Source: an uncultured Saprospiraceae bacterium (GTDB taxonomy: Bacteria > Bacteroidota > Bacteroidia > Chitinophagales > Saprospiraceae). Taken from it: 64,000 bases of DNA. Below are positions 32,351 through 42,140 of this stretch, piece by piece. The notes beneath the pieces were generated by a model. That model was not told the DNA's origin and ran no database searches. It worked only from the letters and a program-made list of their open reading frames with translations. Every line of letters begins with the position of its first letter. Position 1 is the first letter of the stretch. A program made the position numbers and the translations under genes. The stretch spans positions 124,001 through 188,000 of the forward strand of contig CALEYL010000036.1 in assembly GCA_937926205.1 (NCBI GenBank), given 5' to 3'.

Positions 32351-33646
32351 ATGAATCGCATCCAATTCCTGTTGGTCGCCTGTTTTTGCCTCATTCAGGC
32401 AGCTGTAGCGACGGCACAAAAGAACGTGGAAGACCGCGTTGCTGTCATTTCAAAAGAAATCGAATCCGATGTCATCAAATGGCGGCGGCACCTGCACCAA
32501 TACCCGGAATTGTCGAACCGGGAATACAAAACAATGGCTTACATCGCCGATTACCTGAAAACGCTGGGACTCAAAGTAGAAACCGGCATGGCATTTACAG
32601 GCGTAGTCGCCGTGCTGGAAACCGGCAAACCCGGCCCTACCATCGGGTTGCGGGCGGATACCGATGCGCTTCCCGTTTATGAACGGGTGGATTTGCCGTT
32701 TGCTTCCAAAGAAGAAACAGAATACCTCGGGCAAAAAGTAGGCATCATGCACGCCTGCGGGCACGACAGCCACGTTGCCATTCTGATGGGAGCAGCCACC
32801 GTTCTGACCAAAATAAAAAAAGACCTGAAGGGGAAAATCGTCTTTGTGTTTCAACCTGCTGAAGAGGGCGCCCCTCCGGGAGAAGAAGGCGGCGCAAAAC
32901 TGATGATCAAACAGGGCCTGATCGACAAATACGGGATTGAAGTCATGTATGGCCTCCACATCGCAAGTGCAACGGATGTGGGTACGATAACTTACAAAAC
33001 GCAGGGTATGATGGCCGCTGCTGATATCTTTTCCATCAAAGTAAAAGGCAAGCAATCTCACGGATCCAGGCCCTGGGACGGGGTGGACCCCATTGTTGTT
33101 TCAGCACAAATCATTTTGGGCCTGCAGACCATCGTCAGCCGGCAAGTGGACCTGACCAATGAAGCTGCCGTTATCACAGTCGGTAAATTCACAAGCGGGG
33201 TGCGCAACAACATCGTACCTGAAGAGGCAGAGATGGTCGGTACGATCAGAACGCTCGACACCGCCATGCAACGCATCATCCACGAAAAAATCAGAATGAC
33301 GGCTGAAAATATTGCTAAAAGTGCCGGCGCTACAGCGGAAGTTGAGATCAGAACCGGTGTTCCGGTGACCTACAACAATGTTGCACTGGCAGCCAAAATG
33401 ATTCCCTCGCTGGAAAAAGTTGCGGGAGATGACCATGTCCGGGTCATCAAAGCCATCACCGGCGCCGAAGACTTCTCTTACTATGCGGAAAAAGTCCCGG
33501 CTTTGTTTTTCTTCCTCGGCGGTAAACCTTTAAATGTCAGCCCGATGGACGCCCCTTCGCACCATACGCCCGATTTTTACATCGACGAAAGCGGTTTTGG
33601 GCTGGGGGTGCGCGCACTCGTGCAACTGGTGCTGGATAATCATTAA
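32351..33646 (+). CDS. Exported M20 family amidohydrolase
   Basis: The 431-residue metallopeptidase-like enzyme has a signal peptide (MNRIQFLLVACFCLIQAAVATAQ) and the M20D motifs HACGHDSH (Cys136, His138) and PAEEG (Glu171-Glu172), with a dimerisation domain between about 220 and 330 (KGKQSHGSRPWDGVDPI). This subfamily (hippurate, N-acyl-amino-acid and IAA-amino-acid hydrolases) uses metal to cleave amide bonds. The product should be periplasmic. The PLP decarboxylase gene follows 3 bp later. Its start is supported by the signal peptide and a TACCTTTC near-consensus -7 box. Confidence 0.9.
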   Translation: MNRIQFLLVACFCLIQAAVATAQKNVEDRVAVISKEIESDVIKWRRHLHQYPELSNREYKTMAYIADYLKTLGLKVETGMAFTGVVAVLETGKPGPTIGLRADTDALPVYERVDLPFASKEETEYLGQKVGIMHACGHDSHVAILMGAATVLTKIKKDLKGKIVFVFQPAEEGAPPGEEGGAKLMIKQGLIDKYGIEVMYGLHIASATDVGTITYKTQGMMAAADIFSIKVKGKQSHGSRPWDGVDPIVVSAQIILGLQTIVSRQVDLTNEAAVITVGKFTSGVRNNIVPEEAEMVGTIRTLDTAMQRIIHEKIRMTAENIAKSAGATAEVEIRTGVPVTYNNVALAAKMIPSLEKVAGDDHVRVIKAITGAEDFSYYAEKVPALFFFLGGKPLNVSPMDAPSHHTPDFYIDESGFGLGVRALVQLVLDNH

Positions 33647-33649
33647 TGC

Positions 33650-35062
33650 ATGAAAACAGAACACTCGATTCAGGAGGCCATGTTCCGGGAAATGCGCGAA
33701 AAAAGCATTTTTGAACAGGCCCAGCAGTACGCCCTTCAGTATTTGGATCAGGTTTACGAGCGCAATGTTTTTCCGACAGAAAAAGCGCTGCTGGATTTAA
33801 AGCATTTTGAGGAAAACATGCCGGAAGCATCCGCTGATGCGGCTTCGGTGATCAACCAGCTGAATCAATACGGCGCTCCGGCAACGACGACCATTCTTGG
33901 CGGGCGGTATTTCGGCTTCGTCAACGGCAGTGCTGTTCCGGCAGGACTGGCCGCTAAAAATCTGGCCACTTATTGGGATCAAAACACAGCCATGCAGGTG
34001 ATTTCGCCCATCTCTGCCAAACTGGAAAGTGTGGTTGAAAACTGGCTGAAAGAAGTATTCGGCCTTCCTGAGCGCACGGTTGCCGGCTTTGTGAGTGGTA
34101 CTTCGTCTGCAAATTTTTGCGGTCTGGCTGCGGCAAGGTACCGCCTGCTTCAGAGAATGGGCTGGGACGTCAATGAACGGGGACTGTTCGATGCGCCGAA
34201 AATTCGGGTGGTAGCCGGCAAACAAGCGCATTCCACCATTCTTAAAGTCATTGGTTTGCTGGGGATTGGAAAAAACAACGTCGAATGGGTGGAGACGGAT
34301 GAACAAGGCCGGATCAGGCCGGATCTGATTCCGGCTCTGGATGACAAGACCCTGCTCATTCTTCAGGCCGGAAACGTCAACAGCGGTTCTTTTGATGCCT
34401 TTGATGAAATTTGTGATCGGGCGAATCAAGCCAATGCCTGGGTGCACATTGACGGGGCATTCGGCCTTTGGGCCGAAGCGGTAGATTCCCTGAAATACCT
34501 CACCAACGGAATTCACAAAGCCAATTCCTGGGCAGTCGATGGCCATAAAACCCTGAACACCCCCTACGATTGCGGCATCGTGCTGTGCGAAGATAAAGAG
34601 GCGATGATTGCTGCCCTGCACATGTCGGGCAGTTACATCGTGCTGAGCGAAGAGCGCGACGGCATGTTGTACACCCCGGAAATGTCAAGAAGGGCGCGCA
34701 TCATTGAGTTGTGGGCCACCATGAAGTATCTGGGGAAAGCAGGCATTTCCCAAATGGTCAAAAACATGTACGACAGGTCGGTTCAGTTTGCAGAAGCGCT
34801 CCGGACCATCGAAGGGTTTGAGGTTTTGAATGAAGTGGTCTTTAATCAGGTGCTGGTGCGTTGCGCATCGGATGAAATGACCATAAAAACAATGGAACGA
34901 ATCCAGGCGCTTCAGGAGTGTTGGGTAGGCGGCTCCAGTTGGCATGGCCGCAAAGTGATCCGGGTCAGCATCTGTTCCTGGGCAACAACTGCCGAAGACA
35001 TTAGGCGCTCCGTGGCATCTTTTGAACAGGCTTTGAAAGAAGTATCGGCCGAAAACAGATAG
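33650..35062 (+). CDS. PLP-dependent group II decarboxylase family protein
   Basis: The 470-residue cytoplasmic enzyme belongs to the aspartate aminotransferase fold, group II decarboxylase type. It shows FVSGTSSANFCGLAAARYRL, KQAHSTILKVIGLLGIG, WVHIDGAFGLWAEA and the PLP lysine in VDGHKTLNTPYDCG (Lys300). Substrate may be an aromatic or acidic amino acid. Translational coupling is likely, with only 3 bp after the M20 gene. The pair could release an amino acid from an N-acyl conjugate and then decarboxylate it, though the two enzymes would be in different compartments; this is inference. Confidence 0.88.
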   Translation: MKTEHSIQEAMFREMREKSIFEQAQQYALQYLDQVYERNVFPTEKALLDLKHFEENMPEASADAASVINQLNQYGAPATTTILGGRYFGFVNGSAVPAGLAAKNLATYWDQNTAMQVISPISAKLESVVENWLKEVFGLPERTVAGFVSGTSSANFCGLAAARYRLLQRMGWDVNERGLFDAPKIRVVAGKQAHSTILKVIGLLGIGKNNVEWVETDEQGRIRPDLIPALDDKTLLILQAGNVNSGSFDAFDEICDRANQANAWVHIDGAFGLWAEAVDSLKYLTNGIHKANSWAVDGHKTLNTPYDCGIVLCEDKEAMIAALHMSGSYIVLSEERDGMLYTPEMSRRARIIELWATMKYLGKAGISQMVKNMYDRSVQFAEALRTIEGFEVLNEVVFNQVLVRCASDEMTIKTMERIQALQECWVGGSSWHGRKVIRVSICSWATTAEDIRRSVASFEQALKEVSAENR

Positions 35063-35172
35063 TCTCAATTACATTTTTACAGCTAATAACACCGGACAAA
35101 AATACTGGACAACCCCGGGCTTATCAACCTGAAACTTGCGGAACTCATTATCTTTACAAAAAAACATACCAT

Positions 35173-36159
35173 ATGGAATATCGCCGATTGGGCAAATCGG
35201 GCGTTCAGGTGAGCGCCCTGTCTTTAGGATCCTGGCTGACTTTTGGCAAACAGATCAGCGATGACGTGGCAGAGCGCCTGATGGCCATTGCTTATGAACG
35301 AGGGGTCAATTTTTTTGATAACGCGGAAGGATACGCGGCTGGAAAGTCGGAAATCGTAATGGGAAATATCCTGAAAAAGATGAACTGGGACCGGACAAGT
35401 TATTTGGTTTCCAGCAAGGTCTTTTTCGGCGCAGGCGGAAAAATGCCCAACCAGACCGGGCTGAGCCGAAAGCACATTATCGAAGCTTGTCACGCTGCCA
35501 TGCAGCGCTTACAGGTGGATTATCTGGATTTCTATTTTTGCCACCGCCCTGATCCCAATACCCCGATTGAGGAAACGGTTTGGGCCATGAATCACCTGAT
35601 TCAGCAAGGTAAGGTTCACTACTGGGGCGTTTCAGAATGGTCTGCCAGAGACATTGAGGAAGCGTACTTAATTGCTGAAAAGCGCAACCTGATCGGTCCA
35701 ACCATGGAACAACCGCATTACAACCTCTTTGTGCGGGAGCGGGTGGAAATAGACTATGTGCCGCTTTACCAAAAATATGGTTTGGGAACGACAATCTGGT
35801 CGCCTCTGGCTTCCGGTGTTCTGACCAATAAATACATAGATGCTTCGCCTGAAGATACCCGCCTTGGAATTCAGGGGATGGAATGGCTGCGCGACAAGGT
35901 ATTGAAGCAGGAAAACATCGAAAAAGCCCGCAGTCTGCACGCCCTGGCTACAGAATTGGGAACCAGCCTTCCTTGTATGGCCATTGCGTGGTGTCTGAAA
36001 AACCCCCATGTAAGCACAGCGATCCTTGGCGCTTCCAAACCACATCAACTGGAAGAAACACTTGGGTCTATTGAAGTTCTGCCTTTGCTTACCGATGAAG
36101 TCATGGAGCGCATTGAAGCCATCGTTGGCAATAAACCGAGGGTGACAAAAGAGGTTTGA
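35173..36159 (+). CDS. Aldo/keto reductase
   Basis: The 328-residue enzyme resembles the potassium-channel beta-subunit-type aldo/keto reductases (AKR6/AKR14-like). It begins MEYRRLGKSGVQVSALSLG and has NFFDNAEGYAAGKSE (Asp and Tyr of the tetrad), VSSKVFF (Lys), FYFCHRPDPNTPIEE (His) and a C-terminal cofactor loop GASKPHQLEE. It reduces carbonyls with NADPH. The ATG lies about 20 bp downstream of a TATCTTTA box. It is likely transcribed separately from the decarboxylase gene 110 bp upstream. Confidence 0.92.
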   Translation: MEYRRLGKSGVQVSALSLGSWLTFGKQISDDVAERLMAIAYERGVNFFDNAEGYAAGKSEIVMGNILKKMNWDRTSYLVSSKVFFGAGGKMPNQTGLSRKHIIEACHAAMQRLQVDYLDFYFCHRPDPNTPIEETVWAMNHLIQQGKVHYWGVSEWSARDIEEAYLIAEKRNLIGPTMEQPHYNLFVRERVEIDYVPLYQKYGLGTTIWSPLASGVLTNKYIDASPEDTRLGIQGMEWLRDKVLKQENIEKARSLHALATELGTSLPCMAIAWCLKNPHVSTAILGASKPHQLEETLGSIEVLPLLTDEVMERIEAIVGNKPRVTKEV

Positions 36160-36334
36160 ACTTAAAGGGCAAAGGGCGAATTGGCAAGTTTGCCCAAAGT
36201 GCCGTTGGTTGAATTATTCCGGCCGCTTGTTGAAAAGCCGGTGTCTCATGCAAGTGGATGCCTATCTTTGAAGGAAAGCATTAAACTTCTGCTTGCCACA
36301 GCGGTCAGAATAATTCATCCACAAAAAGAAAACC

Positions 36335-36844
36335 ATGCGCTGGCAAATTTTGATTGCGTTTCTAAGCCTGGGCTTTTCTGCTGTTGCTTCGCCCTCTGAC
36401 AGCATCTCTGTATACCTTTTTCTCCGGGAAGATTGTGTCATTTGTCAGCAATATACCAGCCAACTGGAACGGTTGTATTCGGAATATGAAGGGAAAGGCA
36501 TCCATTTTTTTGGCGTATTCCCAAATGAATCTTCTTCTCCCGGGTTGCTGGCTGAGTTTGCTGAAAAATATGGAATCACTTTTCCCCTGCAACCAGATCC
36601 TGATCAAACAATTACCCGCCGCATGGGCGCTACCATCACCCCGGAAGTTGTGGTATATGACCACCGGGCCAGACAAGTATTGTATTCAGGAAGAATAGAC
36701 GACCGCTTTGTTCGGGTGGGAAAACGCCGAAGCCGCGCTCAGACTGCCGAGTTGGAAGATGTCCTGAAGGCCATTCATTCCAGACAACCCATTGCCGTTC
36801 GGAAAACCGAAGCTATCGGTTGCCTGATAACCCTGCTCGAATAA
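36335..36844 (+). CDS. Redoxin/thioredoxin-like exported protein
   Basis: The 169-residue protein has a signal peptide (MRWQILIAFLSLGFSAVA) and a thioredoxin-fold domain with the CVIC redox motif (Cys34-Cys37 in LREDCVICQQYTSQLERL). The strand FFGVFPNESSSPG, the DPDQTITRRMGATITPEVVV segment and cis-Pro (ITPEV) follow. It matches the redoxin/AhpC-TSA-like proteins that in several bacteria sit fused to a copper monooxygenase. The PHM-like gene starts about 76 bp downstream, suggesting a functional pair. A CxxC rather than a single peroxidatic Cys favours a thiol-disulphide role in metal loading or redox delivery. Confidence 0.82.
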   Translation: MRWQILIAFLSLGFSAVASPSDSISVYLFLREDCVICQQYTSQLERLYSEYEGKGIHFFGVFPNESSSPGLLAEFAEKYGITFPLQPDPDQTITRRMGATITPEVVVYDHRARQVLYSGRIDDRFVRVGKRRSRAQTAELEDVLKAIHSRQPIAVRKTEAIGCLITLLE

Positions 36845-36920
36845 CCAGGAGATGACACCTTTCCGAAAGGTGTTACCTCTCTCAGAAGCACAACGCCAAT
36901 CAATTCATAATAAGCTGACT

Positions 36921-38507
36921 ATGAAAAAATTCCTGCTACTCTCTTTCCTGACAACCTGCTTTTTGCATTTAAAGGCACAGGAAGTCAATTTCAGTGAACA
37001 CATTGCGCCCATTATTTACAACCATTGCACCGGTTGTCATCGTCCGGGCGAGGTTGGTCCGATGCCCCTCACCAATTACCAGCAAATATCGGCCTGGGGG
37101 ACCATGATCAAATACGTGACGGGCATTCGTTACATGCCGCCCTGGAAAGCCGATCCGCAATACCAGCACTACCTCCGGGAAAACATCCTGACCGACGAAG
37201 AAATTCAGCAGATTGCAGACTGGGTAGACAATGGAAAACCACAGGGCGATCCTGCACTGGAGCCGCCGCTGCCTGTTTTTCCGGCCGGTTCGCAGATTGG
37301 CACACCCGATCTGGTGCTGTCTTTTGCGGAAACGCACATCCACCCCGGCAATGACATCGATGAGTACCGCTACTTCGTGTTGCCGACAGGTCTGACACAA
37401 TCCCGCGATTTGGTTGCACTGGAGTTTCGGCCAGGTAACCGACGTGTGGTACACCATGCCCTGGTATGGACAGATACGACAGGCGCAGCCGCCGCCAAAG
37501 ATGCAGAAACGCCGGAATATGGCTATATTGCTGAAAGCGGTGGCGGGATTGGCGGCAATCTGGAAACCTTTCAAAACCAATTGCCTGGCTATGTCCCCGG
37601 ACAGCGCCCGCCTGTGATGACCAATAACATGGCCATGCGATTACCGGCCAACTCCGATTTGTTGCTCCAGGTGCACTATGCGCCCTCTTTGATCGATGAA
37701 CCGGATAGTTCTACCGTACTGCTCTTTTTTGCCGATCAACCGGCGCAGCGCTATGTGAAAACGAAAATCATGCTGCCTCTGCCCAATACCCTCACAAACG
37801 GTCCTTTTTTCATTCCGGCCAATCAAACCCGGGAGTTTCACGGCAGGTGGACAGTCCCTGAAGACATCAGCGTAATCAGCATTTCGCCGCACATGCACCT
37901 TTTAGGTACCCACTGGCGGGTATACGCAGAAACACCTGCCGGCGATACCGTTAACCTGATTCGGATCAACGACTGGGACTTTAACTGGCAGGGAACTTAT
38001 AGCTTCCGGACGCCGCAAGTATTGCCTGCCGGCTCGATTGTTCATGCATATGCCGGGTACGACAACACGGTCAACAACCCGGTAAACCCCAACTCCCCCC
38101 CACAATGGATTAGTTGGGGAGAAGGTACTGCCGATGAAATGTATTATTTACCCATCAGTTATGTGAGTTACCACCCGGGCGATGAGGACCTGGAACTGGA
38201 CGATATGCTGGTGAATACCGAAAATGATCCTGCTTTCTATGCGCTTCGCAACCGCTTGTATCCTGTGGCGCCGAACCCTGCCCGAGGCAACCTGAAAGCC
38301 GGATTTTCATTGGGGCAGCCTACCCGGACCGTACTGGAACTGTACAACATGCAGGGGCAGGCTGTACAACGCCTGGCAGATGGTTGGTTCCTTTCCGGTC
38401 AACATACGGTCGACGTAAACGTGCAGGATCTGCCGCAAGGTGTCTATTGCCTGCGTCTGATTACGGGTAAAGAGCAACATTTGCAGAAATTTGTGGTGGT
38501 GGATTGA
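36921..38507 (+). CDS. Cytochrome c - PHM-like copper monooxygenase with T9SS domain
   Basis: The 528-residue protein starts at 36921, which gives the signal peptide (MKKFLLLSFLTTCFLHLKAQ). An N-terminal heme c site is CTGCH (residues 36-40). The body shows the ligands expected of a type 2 ascorbate-dependent copper monooxygenase (PHM/DBH): His178-His179 (VVHHALVW), His252 (QVHYAPS), His324-x-His326 (SPHMHLLG) and Met407 (ADEMYYLPISYV). These line up in order with the CuH and CuM sites of PHM. The C-terminus is a T9SS type A domain (VAPNPARGNLKAGF, PQGVYCLRLITGK). It is therefore a secreted, cell-surface enzyme. The substrate is unknown. The heme domain may supply electrons in place of ascorbate. 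Confidence 0.85.
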   Translation: MKKFLLLSFLTTCFLHLKAQEVNFSEHIAPIIYNHCTGCHRPGEVGPMPLTNYQQISAWGTMIKYVTGIRYMPPWKADPQYQHYLRENILTDEEIQQIADWVDNGKPQGDPALEPPLPVFPAGSQIGTPDLVLSFAETHIHPGNDIDEYRYFVLPTGLTQSRDLVALEFRPGNRRVVHHALVWTDTTGAAAAKDAETPEYGYIAESGGGIGGNLETFQNQLPGYVPGQRPPVMTNNMAMRLPANSDLLLQVHYAPSLIDEPDSSTVLLFFADQPAQRYVKTKIMLPLPNTLTNGPFFIPANQTREFHGRWTVPEDISVISISPHMHLLGTHWRVYAETPAGDTVNLIRINDWDFNWQGTYSFRTPQVLPAGSIVHAYAGYDNTVNNPVNPNSPPQWISWGEGTADEMYYLPISYVSYHPGDEDLELDDMLVNTENDPAFYALRNRLYPVAPNPARGNLKAGFSLGQPTRTVLELYNMQGQAVQRLADGWFLSGQHTVDVNVQDLPQGVYCLRLITGKEQHLQKFVVVD

Positions 38508-38620
38508 TGACAATTTTCTAAATTGCCAGCCTTATCTGCCACTTGCCCCCCCTGTGCATAAGGCACTGAAGTGAAAGAAGATGCCATTATTTGCGATTCT
38601 TCACTGAAAATACCACCTTT

Positions 38621-41083
38621 ATGAAAAACACCAGTTGTACACTTCAGGCGATTCTTAGCTTCGCGCTGTTCATTTTTTGTTTGTTTCCATTGCAGGCCCA
38701 GGTTTATGTGGTCAATGGCGACGCTTCGTCCCTTGGAAACGATTGTTTCCAAATTACTCCGGCAGTCAACAACCATGCCGGTTCAGTTTGGTCACAAAAC
38801 AAAATCAGTTTGGCCAACGACTTTGAAGTCCGTGCCGACCTTAATTTTGGCAACCAGGACTTCAATGGTGCGGACGGGATTGCCTTTGTGTTTCAACCGC
38901 TTTGCACCGGCGTCGGCGGCGTCGGCGGCGGCATCGGCTATGATGGCATTTCGCCATCTTTGGCTGTTGAGTACGACACGTATCAAAATGCGGCCGAGAA
39001 CAACGACCCGATCCAGGATCACATCGCACTGCAGCAAAACGGCGTGCTTTTACATACGCCGCCCTTTATGCTCGCCGGGGTGTCGCTCCTGCCCAATATC
39101 GAAGACGGCGCCAACCACAGCACCGTCATCACCTGGGATGCAGGCGCGCAAACTTTGACTGTGTTTTTTGACGGGGCACTCCAGTTTTCCTACAATGGCG
39201 ATATTGTAGCGAATATTTTTGGGGGCAACCCAGAGGTCTTTTGGGGATTCACGGCTGCAACCGGTGGCCTCAACAACGACCAGCGCGTGTGCATTACAGA
39301 TGTGGAATCAACAGAATTGACGCAATACGTGGTTACTGATGCTTCCTGTGCAGAAAATGCCGACGGGGCAATTGATTTTACGGCCAGCCCGGGCGTCACT
39401 TATGCTTGGAGCAATGGCGCAATGACGGAAGACATCAGCAACCTGGTTTCCGGAATTTATACGTTGTCTGTTACCGAGACGAACGGTTGTGCCAGTATGT
39501 ATATGATTGAAGTGGCCGTGGTGGATCTGATCCAGCCTACCATTGTGTGCCCGGATGCCGCTTCGGTTTCCTGTGGCGGCGACTTCAGCCCGGCAAGCTT
39601 AGGCATGGCTACAGGTACGGACAACTGTCTGGGAATGCTGGTTGATTTTAGCGATACCGGAACCCCCGCTGGCTGTGCAGACGGCCTGATTGAGCGCACC
39701 TGGACAGCCAAAGATCTGGCAGGGAACACAGCATCCTGTATTCAGAGCATTACGGTTATCGGCGATAACGAGCCGCCGTTTTGCATCAACTGCCCGGGAG
39801 ATATAACCGTTTCCTGCGACAACATTCCGGAGATACCTTCGCTGGAAGTCATGGACAATTGTGCGGCCTCATCCGACATCAACATCAGCCTCATTAGTAC
39901 GACCACACAAACGGGCGATGGTTCCTGCAGCGATTATGCTTACACCATTTCACGTTCGGTAACCCTTACCGATCTTTGTGGCAACACCCAAAGCTATCCG
40001 CAAATTGTCACAGTCGTTGACGATGTAGCCCCCGTGCTTGACTGTCCTGCCGACACCATCATTTCCTGTGATGAACTGGATATACCTGGCGCAACAGGTG
40101 TGGCGACCGCTTTGGATAATTGCGATCCGGCGCCTGCAGTAACCTGGGAAGATAACATCGCTTCCGGAGATTGCGATTGGGAATGCCTCATCGAACGCAC
40201 CTGGAAGGTTGTGGATGCCTGCGGCAATGCGAACGCCTGCGTACAAAAAATCACGAGTACAACACGTTTCCTGATCGAAGAAGCGCTGGCCGTGGATACG
40301 GACGGCGATGGCCAACCCGATCCGCTGGTACTTGGCGTTTCCCGCAACAAACTCACGTTAAAGCCAGGAGCAAGCGCCTGCATCATCGAATGGATGCCTT
40401 CCGTCAGCGATTCAGCTACTTCACTGCGCACGGCACAAATTGTGATTGACGGCTCTGATTGCTCCATTGATCCCAATTTGATCAATGAAGATGGCAAATC
40501 CCGCAACCCTTTACTGGAGGCAGGTCTGCTGCTTAGCGTCAAGGTACGCCTTGATCCGGACTATGGCGACAGACTTTTATCCAGTCTGGATAACTGTATT
40601 TTTCACCCCATCGTCTATCAGTATATGCCGCCCAACCCCGATGTCAACGACCTGCTCCGGCTGGCAAACCTCGGACTTGGCAACATCATTGGTCCGCCAC
40701 ACCTGAATCACTTGCTGAATGCGTTGCGCTGCATCAACGGCACCTATGACATTTGCGACCCGAACGCGGGGGAAATGATGCTGGCAAGTCCGGGCATGCC
40801 GTTTTATATACCCTCTTCGCCGGTAGTAACGCCGGATTGGGCAGTATACCCTAATCCTGCAACAGGCAGCCTGTTCGCTGATCTGCGGAAATGGGCCGGG
40901 GAGGCAGTTGAACTGGAGTTGGTGAATGCCCGTGGACAAGTCCTGCAGGTTCAACGCACGATTGCTCCGGATGCACCCCTGCAGCTCGATATAAACAGTT
41001 ATCCTGCCGGGCTCTATTTCCTGCGTGTAAAAACAGGAAAAGGGGTAGGAGAGACGGTTCGTTTTGTGATTGGCAAAAAATAG
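38621..41083 (+). CDS. L-type lectin-domain T9SS type A protein
   Basis: The 820-residue exported protein (start at 38621, signal peptide ending near LQAQ) has an N-terminal legume-lectin-like domain (about 27-230) with FNGADGIAFVFQPLC and SPSLAVEYDTYQNAAENN, the aspartate/asparagine pattern of carbohydrate-binding lectins. Then come SprB/HYR-like repeats with paired cysteines (about 235-550, such as CPDAASVSCGGDFSP and LDCPADTIISCDELD). A further domain precedes a T9SS type A sorting domain (VYPNPATGSLFADL, LYFLRVKTGK). It is probably a glycan-binding adhesin at the cell surface. Confidence 0.82.
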   Translation: MKNTSCTLQAILSFALFIFCLFPLQAQVYVVNGDASSLGNDCFQITPAVNNHAGSVWSQNKISLANDFEVRADLNFGNQDFNGADGIAFVFQPLCTGVGGVGGGIGYDGISPSLAVEYDTYQNAAENNDPIQDHIALQQNGVLLHTPPFMLAGVSLLPNIEDGANHSTVITWDAGAQTLTVFFDGALQFSYNGDIVANIFGGNPEVFWGFTAATGGLNNDQRVCITDVESTELTQYVVTDASCAENADGAIDFTASPGVTYAWSNGAMTEDISNLVSGIYTLSVTETNGCASMYMIEVAVVDLIQPTIVCPDAASVSCGGDFSPASLGMATGTDNCLGMLVDFSDTGTPAGCADGLIERTWTAKDLAGNTASCIQSITVIGDNEPPFCINCPGDITVSCDNIPEIPSLEVMDNCAASSDINISLISTTTQTGDGSCSDYAYTISRSVTLTDLCGNTQSYPQIVTVVDDVAPVLDCPADTIISCDELDIPGATGVATALDNCDPAPAVTWEDNIASGDCDWECLIERTWKVVDACGNANACVQKITSTTRFLIEEALAVDTDGDGQPDPLVLGVSRNKLTLKPGASACIIEWMPSVSDSATSLRTAQIVIDGSDCSIDPNLINEDGKSRNPLLEAGLLLSVKVRLDPDYGDRLLSSLDNCIFHPIVYQYMPPNPDVNDLLRLANLGLGNIIGPPHLNHLLNALRCINGTYDICDPNAGEMMLASPGMPFYIPSSPVVTPDWAVYPNPATGSLFADLRKWAGEAVELELVNARGQVLQVQRTIAPDAPLQLDINSYPAGLYFLRVKTGKGVGETVRFVIGKK

Positions 41084-41126
41084 TAGGAAAGCAAAAGTTT
41101 CAAGTCTGTACCGGCGAATTTATTCG

Positions 41127-41154
41127 TTGAATAGATCGTCAACGGTTAAATTTG
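41127..41154 (+). promoter_or_regulatory. Candidate promoter of the DUF2911 gene
   Basis: TTG (41127-41129), a 17-bp spacer and TAAATTTG (41147-41154) fit the Bacteroidota -33/-7 pattern (TTG, about 19 bp, TAnnTTTG). The -7 box lies 61 bp before the ATG at 41216. Confidence 0.5.
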
Positions 41155-41215
41155 CCGGTACGGATAAACCATCCAACGTTATTTCACTACTCATTTGTCA
41201 ACACAACTTCCAAAC

Positions 41216-42058
41216 ATGAAAAAACATTTGTTATTGAGCTTTCTGCTGAGTCTGACCGCTTTTGGGTTGTTTGCTCAGATCAATACGCCTGCCTCCAGCC
41301 CTACGGCCATGGTTTCCCAAAAAGTGGGCCTTACCAAAGTTACGGTAGAATACAGCAGGCCCTCCGTAAAAGGGCGGAAAATTTTTGGCGACTTGGTTCC
41401 ATTTGATAAAGTATGGCGCACGGGCGCCAATAAGATCACGACGATTAAGTTTGACGATGATGTCATGATCAACGGTCAAAAAGTGGCTGCCGGAAGCTAC
41501 GGCTGGTATACCATTCCTGGCAAAAGTGAATGGACCATCATTCTGAATTCCGATGATAAACAGTGGGGGGCGTATGCCTACGACGAAAAAAAAGACGTGA
41601 GCCGCTTCAAAGTCACGCCATACAAAACCGCCAAGGCCGAAAATATGGCCATTGCGCTTGAGCAAACTTCGCCGAATAACTTAGAAGTGATCCTTTCCTG
41701 GGATAAAACAGCTGTAAAGTTTGCCGTTTCCCACGATGCTCACGACCAGATTATGGCGGAAATCAAAGACAAAACATCGAAGCCGGATTGTAAGACCGAC
41801 ACTTATTTTGATGCAGCCGACTATTACTATGAAAAGAACATTGACCTGAACCAGGCCCTGGCCTGGGCCGAAAAAGTGGTGGAAACAGACAAGGAATATT
41901 GGACTTACCAGCTTCGCGCCCGCATCCTGGCCAAGCAGGGCAATTGCGAAAGAGCTGTTGCCGATGCGAAGATTTCTTTGGAAATGGCCAAAAAAGCTGG
42001 CGATGATTCTTATGTCAAAAAGAACGAAGCCATTCTCAAGCAGTGTGGCAGCAAATAA
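41216..42058 (+). CDS. DUF2911 domain exported protein
   Basis: The 280-residue protein starts at 41216 with a signal peptide (MKKHLLLSFLLSLTAFGLFAQ). The DUF2911 domain (about 25-170) is plain: SPTAMVSQKVGLTKVTVEYS, then RPSVKGRKIFGDLVPFDKVW, RTGANKITTIKFDDDVMING and YTIPGKSEWTIILNSDDKQW. The C-terminal part (about 185-280) is TPR-like (YEKNIDLNQALAWAEKVVET and LAKQGNCERAVADAKISLEM). Function unknown. It stands alone, facing the tonB operon across a shared terminator. Confidence 0.88.
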   Translation: MKKHLLLSFLLSLTAFGLFAQINTPASSPTAMVSQKVGLTKVTVEYSRPSVKGRKIFGDLVPFDKVWRTGANKITTIKFDDDVMINGQKVAAGSYGWYTIPGKSEWTIILNSDDKQWGAYAYDEKKDVSRFKVTPYKTAKAENMAIALEQTSPNNLEVILSWDKTAVKFAVSHDAHDQIMAEIKDKTSKPDCKTDTYFDAADYYYEKNIDLNQALAWAEKVVETDKEYWTYQLRARILAKQGNCERAVADAKISLEMAKKAGDDSYVKKNEAILKQCGSK

Positions 42059-42082
42059 GTAAAATCTTCCTGTAAGAAATAA

Positions 42083-42120
42083 AGAAGGCGCGCCGCAAAA
42101 CAAATTACGGCGCGCCTTCT
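42083..42120. terminator. Bidirectional terminator
   Basis: AGAAGGCGCGCCG pairs perfectly with CGGCGCGCCTTCT (13-bp arms, 12-base loop). It lies between the convergent DUF2911 and tonB genes, 24 bp and 20 bp from their stops, and suits both strands. Confidence 0.88.
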
Positions 42121-42140
42121 TAGTGATGCATTGGAAATGG

